The notes below the pieces were generated by a model. That model did not search any database, was not told where the DNA came from, and saw nothing but the letters and a program-made list of their open reading frames with translations. Below, one piece after another: positions 1 through 7,164 of a DNA stretch of 64,000 nt; position 1 is the stretch's first letter, and each line of letters starts with the position of its first letter. Position numbers and translations under genes: made by a program. Source of the stretch: Cupriavidus pauculus (GTDB lineage: Bacteria > Pseudomonadota > Gammaproteobacteria > Burkholderiales > Burkholderiaceae); NCBI RefSeq assembly GCF_003854935.1, contig NZ_CP033970.1:992001-1056000 (forward strand), written 5' to 3'.

Positions 1-459
1 TGCCGATGCCATGGAGAAACTGCGATGGCTGCCGTCCTCCAGCCAGACTTTCAGGTACTGGCCGGGCGCGTAGACGAACGGTTCGTCGTCCGGCAGGGCC
101 AGCCGCAGGTGCTGGACGTCCGGACCCAGCGGCGCCACCGACATCACCGATGCCGACGTGCGGCGCGGCGGCGTCAGCGCGGCCCCGGCGCGCGCGGTGC
201 TGATGACGAGGTCGCTCAGCGGGCGCGCCTGGCAGGCCAGCGCGACGCCCTCGGCGTGCTCGGCCTCGGTCAGCGCCATCGGAAAATCCTCATAGGACAC
301 CGACCCTTCCACCACCTGCATGCGGCACGTGCCGCATCCGCCGAACGTGCATTCGTGGGCCAGCGCCACGCCGCTGCGCAGCGCGGCATCGAGCACCGAC
401 TCGCCGGCCGCCACCTGGAACACCTGTTGCGTTTCCGCAATCTCGACGCGATGGGCCAT
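1..459 (-). CDS. 2Fe-2S ferredoxin/FAD-dependent oxidoreductase, N-terminal part (cut by window edge)
   Basis: The frame opens with ATG at 459 and stays open to base 1, so only the first 153 residues are visible. Residues 1-95 form a plant-type 2Fe-2S ferredoxin domain with Cys37-x4-Cys42-x2-Cys45 and Cys76. From about residue 105 a flavin reductase domain begins, with APGQYLKVW and then RSFSMAS, the FAD-binding RxxS motif of the ferredoxin-NADP reductase family. Such proteins pass electrons from NAD(P)H through FAD and the cluster to an oxygenase or hydroxylase. It begins 15 bp after the stop of the GlcG/HbpS-like gene and is probably in the same operon. The oxygenase partner may lie beyond the left edge; that is inference. 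Confidence 0.85.
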   Translation of the reverse strand, partial: MAHRVEIAETQQVFQVAAGESVLDAALRSGVALAHECTFGGCGTCRMQVVEGSVSYEDFPMALTEAEHAEGVALACQARPLSDLVISTARAGAALTPPRRTSASVMSVAPLGPDVQHLRLALPDDEPFVYAPGQYLKVWLEDGSHRSFSMASA

Positions 460-474
460 GACTGATTCCCCCGC

Positions 475-954
475 CTACTTCTTGATGTCGGCCTGCGCCA
501 GCACGGTCAGGTCGTCGGCGGCCAGCAGGTCGCGCAGCGCTTCCAGCGCGGCCACGCCGCACGCGGTGTCCTGCTCGCCGTTGCCGCCGGACAGCCCCAC
601 GCCGCCGATGACCTCGCCGTTCACCACGATCGGGTAGCCGCCCACGAACACCGCGAACTTGCCCTCGAAGCTCCACTGGATGCCGAACGCCTCGTTGCCG
701 GGCAGTGCCGGGCCGTTCGGCGCCGTGTTGAACAGGTGCGTGGAGCGCTTGTGCCCGGCGGCCGTGAACGCCTTGTTCCAGGCAATCTGCGGCCCGGTGA
801 TGCGTGCGCCGTCCATGCGTTCGAGCAGCAGCGGGTAGCCGCCGTCATCGACGATGCAGACCGATTCCAGCACGCCGATTTCCTCGGCCTTGCGGATCGC
901 GGCGGCCACCATGTGGCGCGCCTCCCTGAGTTCGAGCTTGATCGATTTTTTCAT
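475..954 (-). CDS. GlcG/HbpS-like protein (DUF336 family)
   Basis: This 159-residue protein has the typical family layout: an N-terminal helix with AAAIRKAEEIG, then VCIVDDGGYPLLLERMDGA, and the C-terminal glycine-rich segment GEVIGGVGLSGGNGEQD. Members of this family (HbpS, GlcG) bind haem or small ligands, or accompany oxidative catabolic operons; their catalytic role is often unknown. There is no signal peptide, so it is probably cytoplasmic. It lies 21 bp downstream of the aldehyde dehydrogenase gene and 15 bp upstream of the iron-sulfur reductase, so the three are likely cotranscribed. The family assignment is firm; the function is not. Confidence 0.85.
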   Translation of the reverse strand: MKKSIKLELREARHMVAAAIRKAEEIGVLESVCIVDDGGYPLLLERMDGARITGPQIAWNKAFTAAGHKRSTHLFNTAPNGPALPGNEAFGIQWSFEGKFAVFVGGYPIVVNGEVIGGVGLSGGNGEQDTACGVAALEALRDLLAADDLTVLAQADIKK

Positions 955-975
955 CGTAGTTTCCTTGGATTCGGG

Positions 976-2424
976 TCAGACGCCCTGGTAGACGGTCTTG
1001 ATCTGCGTATAGAACTCCAGCCCGGCGCGGCCTGATTCGCGGAACGTCGACGTGCTGGAGCGCTTGAGCCCGCCGAACGGGGCGTTGACGAGGTTGCCCG
1101 TGGTGGTGCGGTTGATCTTGACCGTGCCCGATTCGATGTCGCGCGCAAAGTCGTGCAGGTAGCGCGGGTTGCGCGTGGCGATGGCGGCGGACAGCCCGTA
1201 GTCGGTGTCGTTGGCCTTGGCGATGGCATCGGCGTAGCTGTCCACCTCGATGATCGCCAGCACCGGGCCGAAGATTTCCTCGCGGGCAATCCGCATCGAC
1301 TGCGTGACGTCGGTGAACACGGCCGGCGCCACGTAGTAGCCGTGCGCGAAGTCGCCGTCGGTCAGCGCGTCGCCGCCGCACAGCAGCGTGGCTTCCTGGC
1401 GCCCGGCGGCGATGTAGCCCAGCACGGTCTCGCGCTGCTTGCGCGTGGCCAGCGGGCCCAGGTCCATGCCCGGCGTCATGCCGCTGCCGATTTTCAGCGC
1501 CTTGACCCTGGCCACCAGCTTGTCGGTGAACGCCTGCCGGACCTCGCGCATCACCAGGATGCGGCTGGTGCCGGTGCACGCCTGGCCCGACAGCGACAGC
1601 CCGCCCTTGATGGCCAGGTCCACGGCGTGGTCCAGGTCGGCGTCCTCCATCACGATCAGCGGATTCTTGCCGCCCAGCTCCATCTGCGTGCGCGTGGTCA
1701 TCGGCAAGGCCTTGTGGATCTGCTCGCCGGCCGCCGTGGACCCCGTAAACGACACGGCGCGCACCGCGCGCGATGCCACCAGCGTCGGGCCCACCTCGGC
1801 CGCGCTGCCGGTCACGAAGTTGAGCACGCCTTTCGGAATGCCGGCCTTGACGAACGCCTCGGCCAGCCGGTAGCCGGACAGCGGCGCGTCCGACGACGGC
1901 TTGAACACCACGGTGTTGCCCGTGATCAGCGCCGGCGCGATCTTGCGCGCGGGAATCGACACCGGGAAGTTCCACGGCGAGATCACGGTCACCACGCCCA
2001 GCGGCTCGCGCAGCGTGTAGACCAGCATGTCCGGATCGTCGTTAGGAAAACTCTCACCGCCGAAGGTCTGGCCTTCCACGGCGTAGAAGCGCAGGGTCTG
2101 GGCCGACCGCATGACTTCGTCGCGTGCCAGGTTCAGCGCCTTGCCTTCCTCGCGCGTCAGTTCGGCGGCGATGCTGTCGGCGTTGGCTTCCAGGTGCGCG
2201 GCGGCGTCGTTCAGGACCTTGGCGCGCTTGCCGATCGGGGTCTTCTTCCATCCGTCGAACGCGGCGGCGGCGGCGGCCACCGCGGCGGCGGCATCCCGGG
2301 CGTCCGACGCGGCGTGGCGGCTGACGATCTCGCGCGTGTCGGCGGGGTTGACGTTGTCGAGCGTGCGGCCGGTGGCGCTGTCGCACCATTCGCCGTCGAT
2401 GTAGTTGCGGTACGTCTCGGTCAT
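976..2424 (-). CDS. NAD(P)-dependent aldehyde dehydrogenase, semialdehyde dehydrogenase-like
   Basis: This 482-residue protein of usual ALDH length oxidises an aldehyde to an acid. The Rossmann and catalytic motifs are intact: SPWNFPVSIPARKIAPAL, KPSSDAPLSG, FTGSTAAGEQI, the catalytic Glu in MELGGKNP and the catalytic Cys in SGQACTGTSR. The C-terminal NAPFGGLKRSSTSTFRESG and IKTVYQ segments resemble the 2-oxoglutarate semialdehyde dehydrogenase/YcbD branch, so a dicarboxylic semialdehyde is a reasonable guess, not proven. ATG at 2424 (MTETYRNYIDGEW) is chosen over an in-frame start 63 bp upstream because it matches the usual family N-terminus. It lies in a leftward operon behind the TenA/PqqC-like gene. 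Confidence 0.92.
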   Translation of the reverse strand: MTETYRNYIDGEWCDSATGRTLDNVNPADTREIVSRHAASDARDAAAAVAAAAAAFDGWKKTPIGKRAKVLNDAAAHLEANADSIAAELTREEGKALNLARDEVMRSAQTLRFYAVEGQTFGGESFPNDDPDMLVYTLREPLGVVTVISPWNFPVSIPARKIAPALITGNTVVFKPSSDAPLSGYRLAEAFVKAGIPKGVLNFVTGSAAEVGPTLVASRAVRAVSFTGSTAAGEQIHKALPMTTRTQMELGGKNPLIVMEDADLDHAVDLAIKGGLSLSGQACTGTSRILVMREVRQAFTDKLVARVKALKIGSGMTPGMDLGPLATRKQRETVLGYIAAGRQEATLLCGGDALTDGDFAHGYYVAPAVFTDVTQSMRIAREEIFGPVLAIIEVDSYADAIAKANDTDYGLSAAIATRNPRYLHDFARDIESGTVKINRTTTGNLVNAPFGGLKRSSTSTFRESGRAGLEFYTQIKTVYQGV

Positions 2425-2503
2425 CTTGCGGGGGCCTGGTTGGAGGATTCGAAGACGGCCCCGGACGCGCCGGGCGCCCAGGGTCACGCGGGGCGGTGCG
2501 GCC

Positions 2504-3223
2504 TCAGGCGGCCGCGGCCTCGGGCTTGGCGTCGACGTAGTCGTAGTACAGCGCCGTGGTGTAGAGCAGCCGCATCTGGGCGCCGATCTCGCAGATCTTC
2601 AGGCAACGCTGCTGCAGCTCGGGCGTGTTGGCGTGCTCCAGCACGATCTGGTAGCCGCGCTCGCCGTGGATTTCGTCGGACACGATGTGCAGGTCGAAGA
2701 ACTCGACTTCCTCGTCGGTGAAGCCGTACTTCTCGCGCAGCGTCGGGGTTTGCTTGCGGTAGATCGACGGCACCTGCGACTCCAGCCCCACCACCAGGCC
2801 GGCCACGGCCACCACGGGGTCCTCGCGCATCGCCACGGCGTAGCACCAGCTTTGCAGCCCGCGCGTGGTCGGCGACATGTTGTCGGGGTTCACCACGCGC
2901 TCGCGCGAGGTGCCGCAGGCTTCGGCAAAGCGGATCAGCAGGTCCGTGTGGCGGTCGCCGCCGATTTCCTCCTCGTACATGTTGGCCAGCAGGAAGTCCT
3001 TGGCCTCGGTCATGTGGTCGGGCGTGCGGGCGTAGATATAGGCCAGGTAGTCGGCGAACGGCCCGACGTAGTGGTAGTGGTTCTCGGCCCAGCGGGCCAG
3101 GTGCTCGCGGCTCAGCGTGCCGCCGGCCCACGCCTTGCTGAAGGGCGCCTGGTTCGCGCTCTTGCCTTTGATGGCGTTTTCCAGCGCGGCACGGAAGTCT
3201 TCTCGGTTCATCAGTTCGGCCAT
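2504..3223 (-). CDS. TenA/PqqC-fold enzyme (iron-containing redox enzyme type)
   Basis: This is a 239-residue all-helical protein of the TenA/PqqC/haem-oxygenase-like superfamily. Features of the fold are visible: WAENHYHYVGPFADYLAYIY, EEEIGGDRHTDLLIRFAEA, then VVGLESQVPSIYRKQTPTL and FFDLHIVSDEIHGERGY. The conserved Glu and His residues in these helices are arranged as in the non-haem diiron (HDO/CADD-like) branch. Such enzymes perform cofactor-independent or di-iron oxidations, or thiaminase II reactions. No thi or pqq genes are nearby, so thiamine salvage or PQQ synthesis is unlikely here. ATG at 3223 has a good AGGAG site. A hairpin and an operator-like element upstream suggest it begins its own transcript. 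Confidence 0.8.
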   Translation of the reverse strand: MAELMNREDFRAALENAIKGKSANQAPFSKAWAGGTLSREHLARWAENHYHYVGPFADYLAYIYARTPDHMTEAKDFLLANMYEEEIGGDRHTDLLIRFAEACGTSRERVVNPDNMSPTTRGLQSWCYAVAMREDPVVAVAGLVVGLESQVPSIYRKQTPTLREKYGFTDEEVEFFDLHIVSDEIHGERGYQIVLEHANTPELQQRCLKICEIGAQMRLLYTTALYYDYVDAKPEAAAA

Positions 3224-3265
3224 TTGGGGGCTCCTGTTTTCGTAGCGTTCGGGGTGAAAGGGGTT

Positions 3266-3280
3266 TGTATACTTTCTACA
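3266..3280. promoter_or_regulatory. Cluster operator-like element, copy 1
   Basis: The sequence TGTATACTTTCTACA (TGTA-N7-TACA inverted ends) lies 43 bp upstream of the TenA-like start. Related elements occur at 4291-4305 and 4472-4486, each just ahead of another gene of the same cluster. It overlaps a plausible -10 on the minus strand. This is a candidate binding site for a cluster regulator, possibly the IclR protein at 7165-7986. Confidence 0.45.
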
Positions 3281-3296
3281 ACGTCGCCCGGGCGAT

Positions 3297-3316
3297 AAAA
3301 AAGCCGCGCAGGGCGG
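3297..3316 (-). terminator. Possible intrinsic terminator after the cyclodeaminase gene
   Basis: On the minus strand a short GC stem (CCGC-CCTGC-GCGG) is followed by C and six T residues. It lies between the end of the cyclodeaminase gene (3337) and the promoter-like region of the TenA-like gene. The stem is only 4 bp, so termination is probably partial. Confidence 0.4.
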
Positions 3317-3336
3317 TGACTGCAATCGTCGGCGGG

Positions 3337-4266
3337 TCAGGCGGCGACGGCCTGGGCGGCGGCGATCCGTTGCCAGGCCACGCCGGCCAGGGCCACGTCT
3401 TCCAGCCCGACGCCCACCGACTTGTAGATCACGATGTCGTCGGCATGGCGGCGCGCGGGTTCGGTATCGAGCAGCACATCGGCCAGTTCCACGATCTTGC
3501 TGTCGGGCAGTGCGGCCTTGTCGGCCAGCACAAGGTCGCCGGCTTCGCGCAGCGATTGCTGGCGCCACTCGACCACCACGGCGGCGGCGCGCGCCAGCAG
3601 CGTGTCGTCCAGCTCGCGCGTGTGCGGCAGGCTGGATCCGATGGCGGCCACGAACGCGCCGGGCTTGACGACGTTGCCGGGGAATAGCGGTGTGGTCGAG
3701 CGCGACGCCGTCACGATGATGTCCGCCGCCGACGCGGCGGCCTCGGCCGGCGCGAAGGCCACCGGGATGCCGCACTGGCTGGCCAGCCGGTCGGCCGCGT
3801 CGGGCGCCGCGTACGGGTCGCAGACCAGCACCTGCCGCAGCGGCAGCGCGGCCGATAGCTGCAGCGCATGTTGCACGCCCTGGGTGCCGGCGCCGAACAG
3901 CGCCAGCGTCGACGCGCCGGGCGTGGCCAGCTTGCGGGCCGCCAGCACCGTGCAGGCCGCCGTGCGCAGCCGTGTGATCGCGCCGGCATCGAACGAGGCC
4001 AGCGGGCGGCCGTCAACCGTCGAAAACAGCAGGATGACAAACGAGAACTGGCCGGCGATGGTGGTGTAGACCTTGGCGCCTGCCACCTGCTGGGCCGGGA
4101 TGACCGCGCCGAGCGTCGACAGCTTCACGCCGCCCGCCTCGGTGCGGATGCGTTCCTGCATGGCCGCGTCGCCCCGGCCGAAGCTGCGGAAAGCGTCGAG
4201 CATGGCGGCCTGGGCGTCGGCGGCGGTGACGTGGCGATCGATCATCGCGTCGGTGACATGGAGCAT
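3337..4266 (-). CDS. Ornithine cyclodeaminase/mu-crystallin family enzyme
   Basis: About 309 residues. The family's Rossmann fold is clear, with the NAD(P) motif LALFGAGTQGVQHALQL near the middle and the preceding ITRLRTAACTVLAA helix. Later segments VTASRSTTPLFPG, GAFVAAIGSSLPHTRELD and IVIYKSVGVGLEDVA are typical. Members deaminate and cyclise ornithine or reduce cyclic imino acids and ketimines such as pyrroline-2-carboxylate; the true substrate cannot be told from sequence. ATG at 4266 is preferred because AGG sits 9 nt ahead. ATG at 4287 is also possible but has no Shine-Dalgarno sequence and abuts the operator-like element at 4291-4305. It is transcribed divergently from the permease gene. 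Confidence 0.88.
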   Translation of the reverse strand: MLHVTDAMIDRHVTAADAQAAMLDAFRSFGRGDAAMQERIRTEAGGVKLSTLGAVIPAQQVAGAKVYTTIAGQFSFVILLFSTVDGRPLASFDAGAITRLRTAACTVLAARKLATPGASTLALFGAGTQGVQHALQLSAALPLRQVLVCDPYAAPDAADRLASQCGIPVAFAPAEAAASAADIIVTASRSTTPLFPGNVVKPGAFVAAIGSSLPHTRELDDTLLARAAAVVVEWRQQSLREAGDLVLADKAALPDSKIVELADVLLDTEPARRHADDIVIYKSVGVGLEDVALAGVAWQRIAAAQAVAA

Positions 4267-4290
4267 GGGAACGGGCCTGTAAGTCATTTC

Positions 4291-4305
4291 GGTATACAGT
4301 CTACA
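4291..4305. promoter_or_regulatory. Cluster operator-like element, copy 2
   Basis: GGTATACAGTCTACA matches copy 1 (3266-3280) at 11 of 15 positions in the same orientation, keeping GTATAC and TCTACA. It lies directly upstream of the cyclodeaminase start codons, where the minus-strand -10 region would be expected. A regulator bound here would block that promoter. Confidence 0.45.
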
Positions 4306-4453
4306 CACAGTTTCCGAAAAAGCCAGCGGGTTTTCCAGCAGCCGCCAGCCCCGACCGGAACGGTGCGCACCGCCCGCAATCCGTGCAGTGTGGCCCGTTC
4401 CGGGGAATCTGCCGCACCGCGGCGGTGATTTCCCTAGGTCCGGCAGTTTTCGC

Positions 4454-4486
4454 TTGTGATCGTGATCGAGCGGGATATAGTATACA
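4454..4486 (+). promoter_or_regulatory. Permease operon promoter with operator-like element, copy 3
   Basis: A sigma-70-like promoter is visible: TTGTGA at 4454-4459, 16-bp spacer, TATAGT at 4476-4481. The segment 4472-4486 (GGGATATAGTATACA) resembles the reverse complement of copy 1 (10 of 15 positions, including GTATACA) and overlaps the -10. It lies 65 bp upstream of the permease start. The layout fits a repressor site over the -10, which is inference. Confidence 0.45.
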
Positions 4487-4550
4487 AAAAAGCGATTCGA
4501 CAACGATTCATATACCGCCCCCACAAGGGCCTCCAGGAAAGGGGAGCCTC

Positions 4551-6089
4551 ATGCAACAAACTGTTGAGATTGGCCTGGCACATTGGGTGTACCTGCTGGG
4601 CGTGGCAGTGATCGTGCTGACCATGATCCTGCGGGCCAATGTCGTGGTGCCGTCGATCCTGGGCACCTTCCTCGTGATCCTGGCCATCACGGGCAGCCCG
4701 ATCAGCGCGCTGGGCGGCATCTTCGCGGCCAGCCTCGTGGCGGCCAAGGAACTGTTCAACATCTTCCTGGTGATCGCGTTCATGACGGCGCTGCTCAACG
4801 CGCTGAAGACGCTGCGATCCGATATCCGCATGGTCGAGCCGTTCCGGCTGGTGATGAAGAACGGCCATAGCGCCTATTTCATCCTGGCCGGCATCACCTA
4901 CGTGATCTCGCTGTTCTTCTGGCCCACGCCGGCCGTGCCGCTGGTGTCGGCCATCCTGCTGCCGGCCGCCATCGCCGCCGGGCTGCCGCCGCTGGCTGGC
5001 GCCATGGCCATCGCCATTGCCGGGCAGGGCATGGCGCTGTCGTCGGACTACGTGATCGGCGTGGCGCCGGGCATCAGCGCCAAGGCGGCCGGCGCGGCGG
5101 TCAGTGCGGCCGTAGTGGCGGACCGCGCGCTGATCCTGTCGATCATCACCGGTGCCATCGCGCTGTCGCTGGCCTACCTGTCCATGCGCCGCCATATCGT
5201 GCCGGCCAGCGGCGCGCTGCTGGACCGCTGGCAGGCCCGCGCCACGGGCCCCGACGCCGCCGTGGAAGCCATCGGCACGTTCGACAAGGCCGAGATCGCG
5301 CGCGGCACGTCGCACGAAGAGCCGCTGGCCACCGACGCCAACATCGAGCAGAGCCTGGCGATGGTGGCGCGCCGCCGCGTGAAGTGGTCAAAGTTCTTTG
5401 CCGTGCTGACGCCGCTGGCGTTCATCTGCGTGGTGACGCTGATGGTGCTGCCGAAGATCGCCTCCGGCATGCCCGACCTCAAGGGCGGCGCCGCCGCCGC
5501 GCTGGTGGGCGGCGTGGCCGCGCTGCTGATGATGCTGGCCACGCTGGCCGCCGAAGGGCCGCGCCGCATGCTCGACGTCTGCCCGGACCACATCACCGAC
5601 GGCTTCGTGTTCGCGTTCAAGGCCATGGGCTCGGTGCTGCCGATTGCCGGCTTCTTCTTCGTGGGCGCCGGAGAAACCGCCGTGCAGATCCTGGGCGTGG
5701 ATGCCGGCCGCGCGCCGAGCCTGCTGTTCGAGCTGATCCAGGCGTACCAGCACATGATCCCGGACAACCACGTGCTGGTGGCGTTCGGCGTGCTGCTGGT
5801 GGGCATGATCACCGGCATCGACGGCTCGGGGTTTGCCGGGCTGCCGCTGACGGGCACGCTGGCCGGGGCGCTGGGCCCGGTGGTCGGGTTCGATTCCGCC
5901 ACGCTGGCAGCCGTGGGCCAGATGGGCGCGGTCTGGACGGGCGGCGGCACGCTGATCGCGTGGTCGTCGCTGATCGCCGTGGCCGGGTTTGCCCGCGTGC
6001 CCGTGCTCGACGCCGTGCGCGCGCTGCTGCTGCCCGTGCTGGCCGGGCTGTTCGTCTCCACGATCTGCGCCATGCTGCTGTGGCACTGA
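4551..6089 (+). CDS. Multi-pass membrane permease of unknown substrate
   Basis: This 512-residue, strongly hydrophobic protein has about 10-12 predicted membrane spans in two halves, separated by a polar cytoplasmic stretch at roughly residues 230-280 (RWQARATGPDAAVEAIG to VARRRVKWSKF). Glycine-rich, partly re-entrant segments such as GMITGIDGSGFAGLPLTG and AVWTGGGTLIAWSSL occur in the C-terminal half. The two-repeat architecture suggests the ion-transporter superfamily of organic-anion/proton or sodium permeases, but the precise family is not recognised. ATG at 4551 follows AGGAAAGGGGAG. It is the first gene of the operon with two ferredoxins and probably imports the substrate of the cluster. 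That role is inferred from context. Confidence 0.75.
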   Translation: MQQTVEIGLAHWVYLLGVAVIVLTMILRANVVVPSILGTFLVILAITGSPISALGGIFAASLVAAKELFNIFLVIAFMTALLNALKTLRSDIRMVEPFRLVMKNGHSAYFILAGITYVISLFFWPTPAVPLVSAILLPAAIAAGLPPLAGAMAIAIAGQGMALSSDYVIGVAPGISAKAAGAAVSAAVVADRALILSIITGAIALSLAYLSMRRHIVPASGALLDRWQARATGPDAAVEAIGTFDKAEIARGTSHEEPLATDANIEQSLAMVARRRVKWSKFFAVLTPLAFICVVTLMVLPKIASGMPDLKGGAAAALVGGVAALLMMLATLAAEGPRRMLDVCPDHITDGFVFAFKAMGSVLPIAGFFFVGAGETAVQILGVDAGRAPSLLFELIQAYQHMIPDNHVLVAFGVLLVGMITGIDGSGFAGLPLTGTLAGALGPVVGFDSATLAAVGQMGAVWTGGGTLIAWSSLIAVAGFARVPVLDAVRALLLPVLAGLFVSTICAMLLWH

Positions 6090-6125
6090 CGCGCCGGTCG
6101 TTTTCGCGGATTTAAAGAGATTGCT

Positions 6126-6428
6126 ATGCCGAAAGTCGTCTTCCACAAGAACGGACAGGTGTTCACCGACGAGGTGAAGCCCGACACCAACCTGGTCGTG
6201 CGTGCCGGGATCAAGCAGTTCCCGTATCCGAACCTGCGCTACGAATGCGGCATGGGCAAGTGCTCCAAGTGCGCGTGCCGGGTGCTGGCCGGCGCCGAGC
6301 ACCTGCCGCCGCCGAACTGGAAGGAAAAGAAGCAGCTTGGCGAGCGGCTGGACCAGGGTTTCCGGCTGGCGTGCCAGATCTGGCTCACGCACGACATCGA
6401 GCTGGAACAGGAAGCGCTGGCGGCCTGA
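6126..6428 (+). CDS. 2Fe-2S ferredoxin (first copy)
   Basis: A 100-residue soluble plant-type ferredoxin with ligands Cys41-x4-Cys46-x2-Cys49 (ECGMGKCSKC) and Cys83 (RLACQ). It would carry single electrons between a reductase and an oxygenase. It is 36 bp downstream of the permease gene and one base upstream of the next start codon, so it is translated from the same transcript. It differs from the second ferredoxin (6753-7151) in the insertion between the third and fourth cysteines, so the two are not a recent duplication. The reductase at 1-459 could be its electron donor. Confidence 0.88.
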   Translation: MPKVVFHKNGQVFTDEVKPDTNLVVRAGIKQFPYPNLRYECGMGKCSKCACRVLAGAEHLPPPNWKEKKQLGERLDQGFRLACQIWLTHDIELEQEALAA

Positions 6429-6429
6429 C

Positions 6430-6756
6430 ATGTTCGTGATCCTGACCAGCAAGCCGGGCCAGTTCCGCACCGAGCCCGTGCCCGGCGTGGAGCCGCGCGA
6501 GACCTGGGAATACCTGTTCTACGGCCGGCCCAAGGCCGTGTTCGTGATTGCCGAGCTGACGGCGCCGCGCGATGCCATCGTCAAGGTGCGCGTGATCGAC
6601 GAATCCGGCCCGGCGGGCCGCGACGACCCCGCGCCCGTGGTCAACCACGTGCCAACCCGGTTCCTGGAGCGTTTCGACACGCTCGCCGCCGCCCACGACG
6701 CGCTGCACAAGCTGGCGCGCTTTGGCAGCATGGACCTCTCGATAAGGAAAATATGA
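6430..6756 (+). CDS. Protein of unknown function between two ferredoxins
   Basis: A 108-residue protein that I do not recognise. It begins MFVILTSKPGQFRTE, one base after the stop of the first ferredoxin gene, and its stop codon overlaps the start of the second (ATGA). It has no cysteine, no signal peptide and no membrane span. The central part (YLFYGRPKAVFVIAEL, IVKVRVIDESG) looks like a small alpha/beta or beta-sandwich domain, and the C-terminal part (LERFDTLAAAHDALHKLARFG) is a predicted helix. Tight coupling on both sides implies a job linked to the ferredoxins, for example an oxygenase effector or small subunit. This is inference. Confidence 0.75.
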   Translation: MFVILTSKPGQFRTEPVPGVEPRETWEYLFYGRPKAVFVIAELTAPRDAIVKVRVIDESGPAGRDDPAPVVNHVPTRFLERFDTLAAAHDALHKLARFGSMDLSIRKI

Positions 6757-7151
6757 TGCGGGCCGACTCCGACGCTGCCATCGCCCCGACCACCCCGACC
6801 ACCCCGAACACCCCGGATGCGGCCGATGGCGCGTCACCGGCGCCGACGCGCATGGTCGCCATCACGTTCGTGACCAACCAGGGCAAGACCGTGAACGCGC
6901 CCGAGAACAGCAACCTGCTGCGCGTGTCGCTGCGCGAGCAGGGCGGCATTCCGTTCAAGTGTGGCGGCGGCATCTGCGGCACGTGCAAGTGCCGGATCGA
7001 GCAGGGGCTGGAACATACGGACGCGGTCAAGCCCAAGGAGCGCAAGCACCTGACCGACGACGACCTGCGCGCCGGCTATCGCATGGCATGCCAGACCTTC
7101 GTCAAGGGGGATGTGGCGGTGTCCTGGGAACCCCGCACCGGGCCCCGCTAG
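6753..7151 (+). CDS. 2Fe-2S ferredoxin (second copy), with N-terminal extension
   Basis: A 132-residue protein. Residues 1-33 are a Pro/Thr/Ala-rich leader (TTPTTPNTPDAADG), then a ferredoxin domain with Cys70-x4-Cys75-x2-Cys78 (KCGGGICGTC) and Cys113 (MACQT). The start overlaps the upstream stop, so either of two adjacent ATG codons (6753, 6756) may be used. An internal ATG at 6852 would give a plain ferredoxin without the leader. It ends the rightward operon, 13 bp from the end of the convergent IclR gene. It is probably an electron carrier for the oxidative step of the cluster. Confidence 0.85.
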   Translation: MMRADSDAAIAPTTPTTPNTPDAADGASPAPTRMVAITFVTNQGKTVNAPENSNLLRVSLREQGGIPFKCGGGICGTCKCRIEQGLEHTDAVKPKERKHLTDDDLRAGYRMACQTFVKGDVAVSWEPRTGPR

Positions 7152-7164
7152 CGCGCCGGACCGC

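Noticed and set aside
2504-3223. Thiaminase II (TenA) or PQQ synthesis protein PqqC
   Set aside because: The fold matches, but no thi or pqq genes are near, and the context is an oxidative catabolic cluster with ferredoxins.
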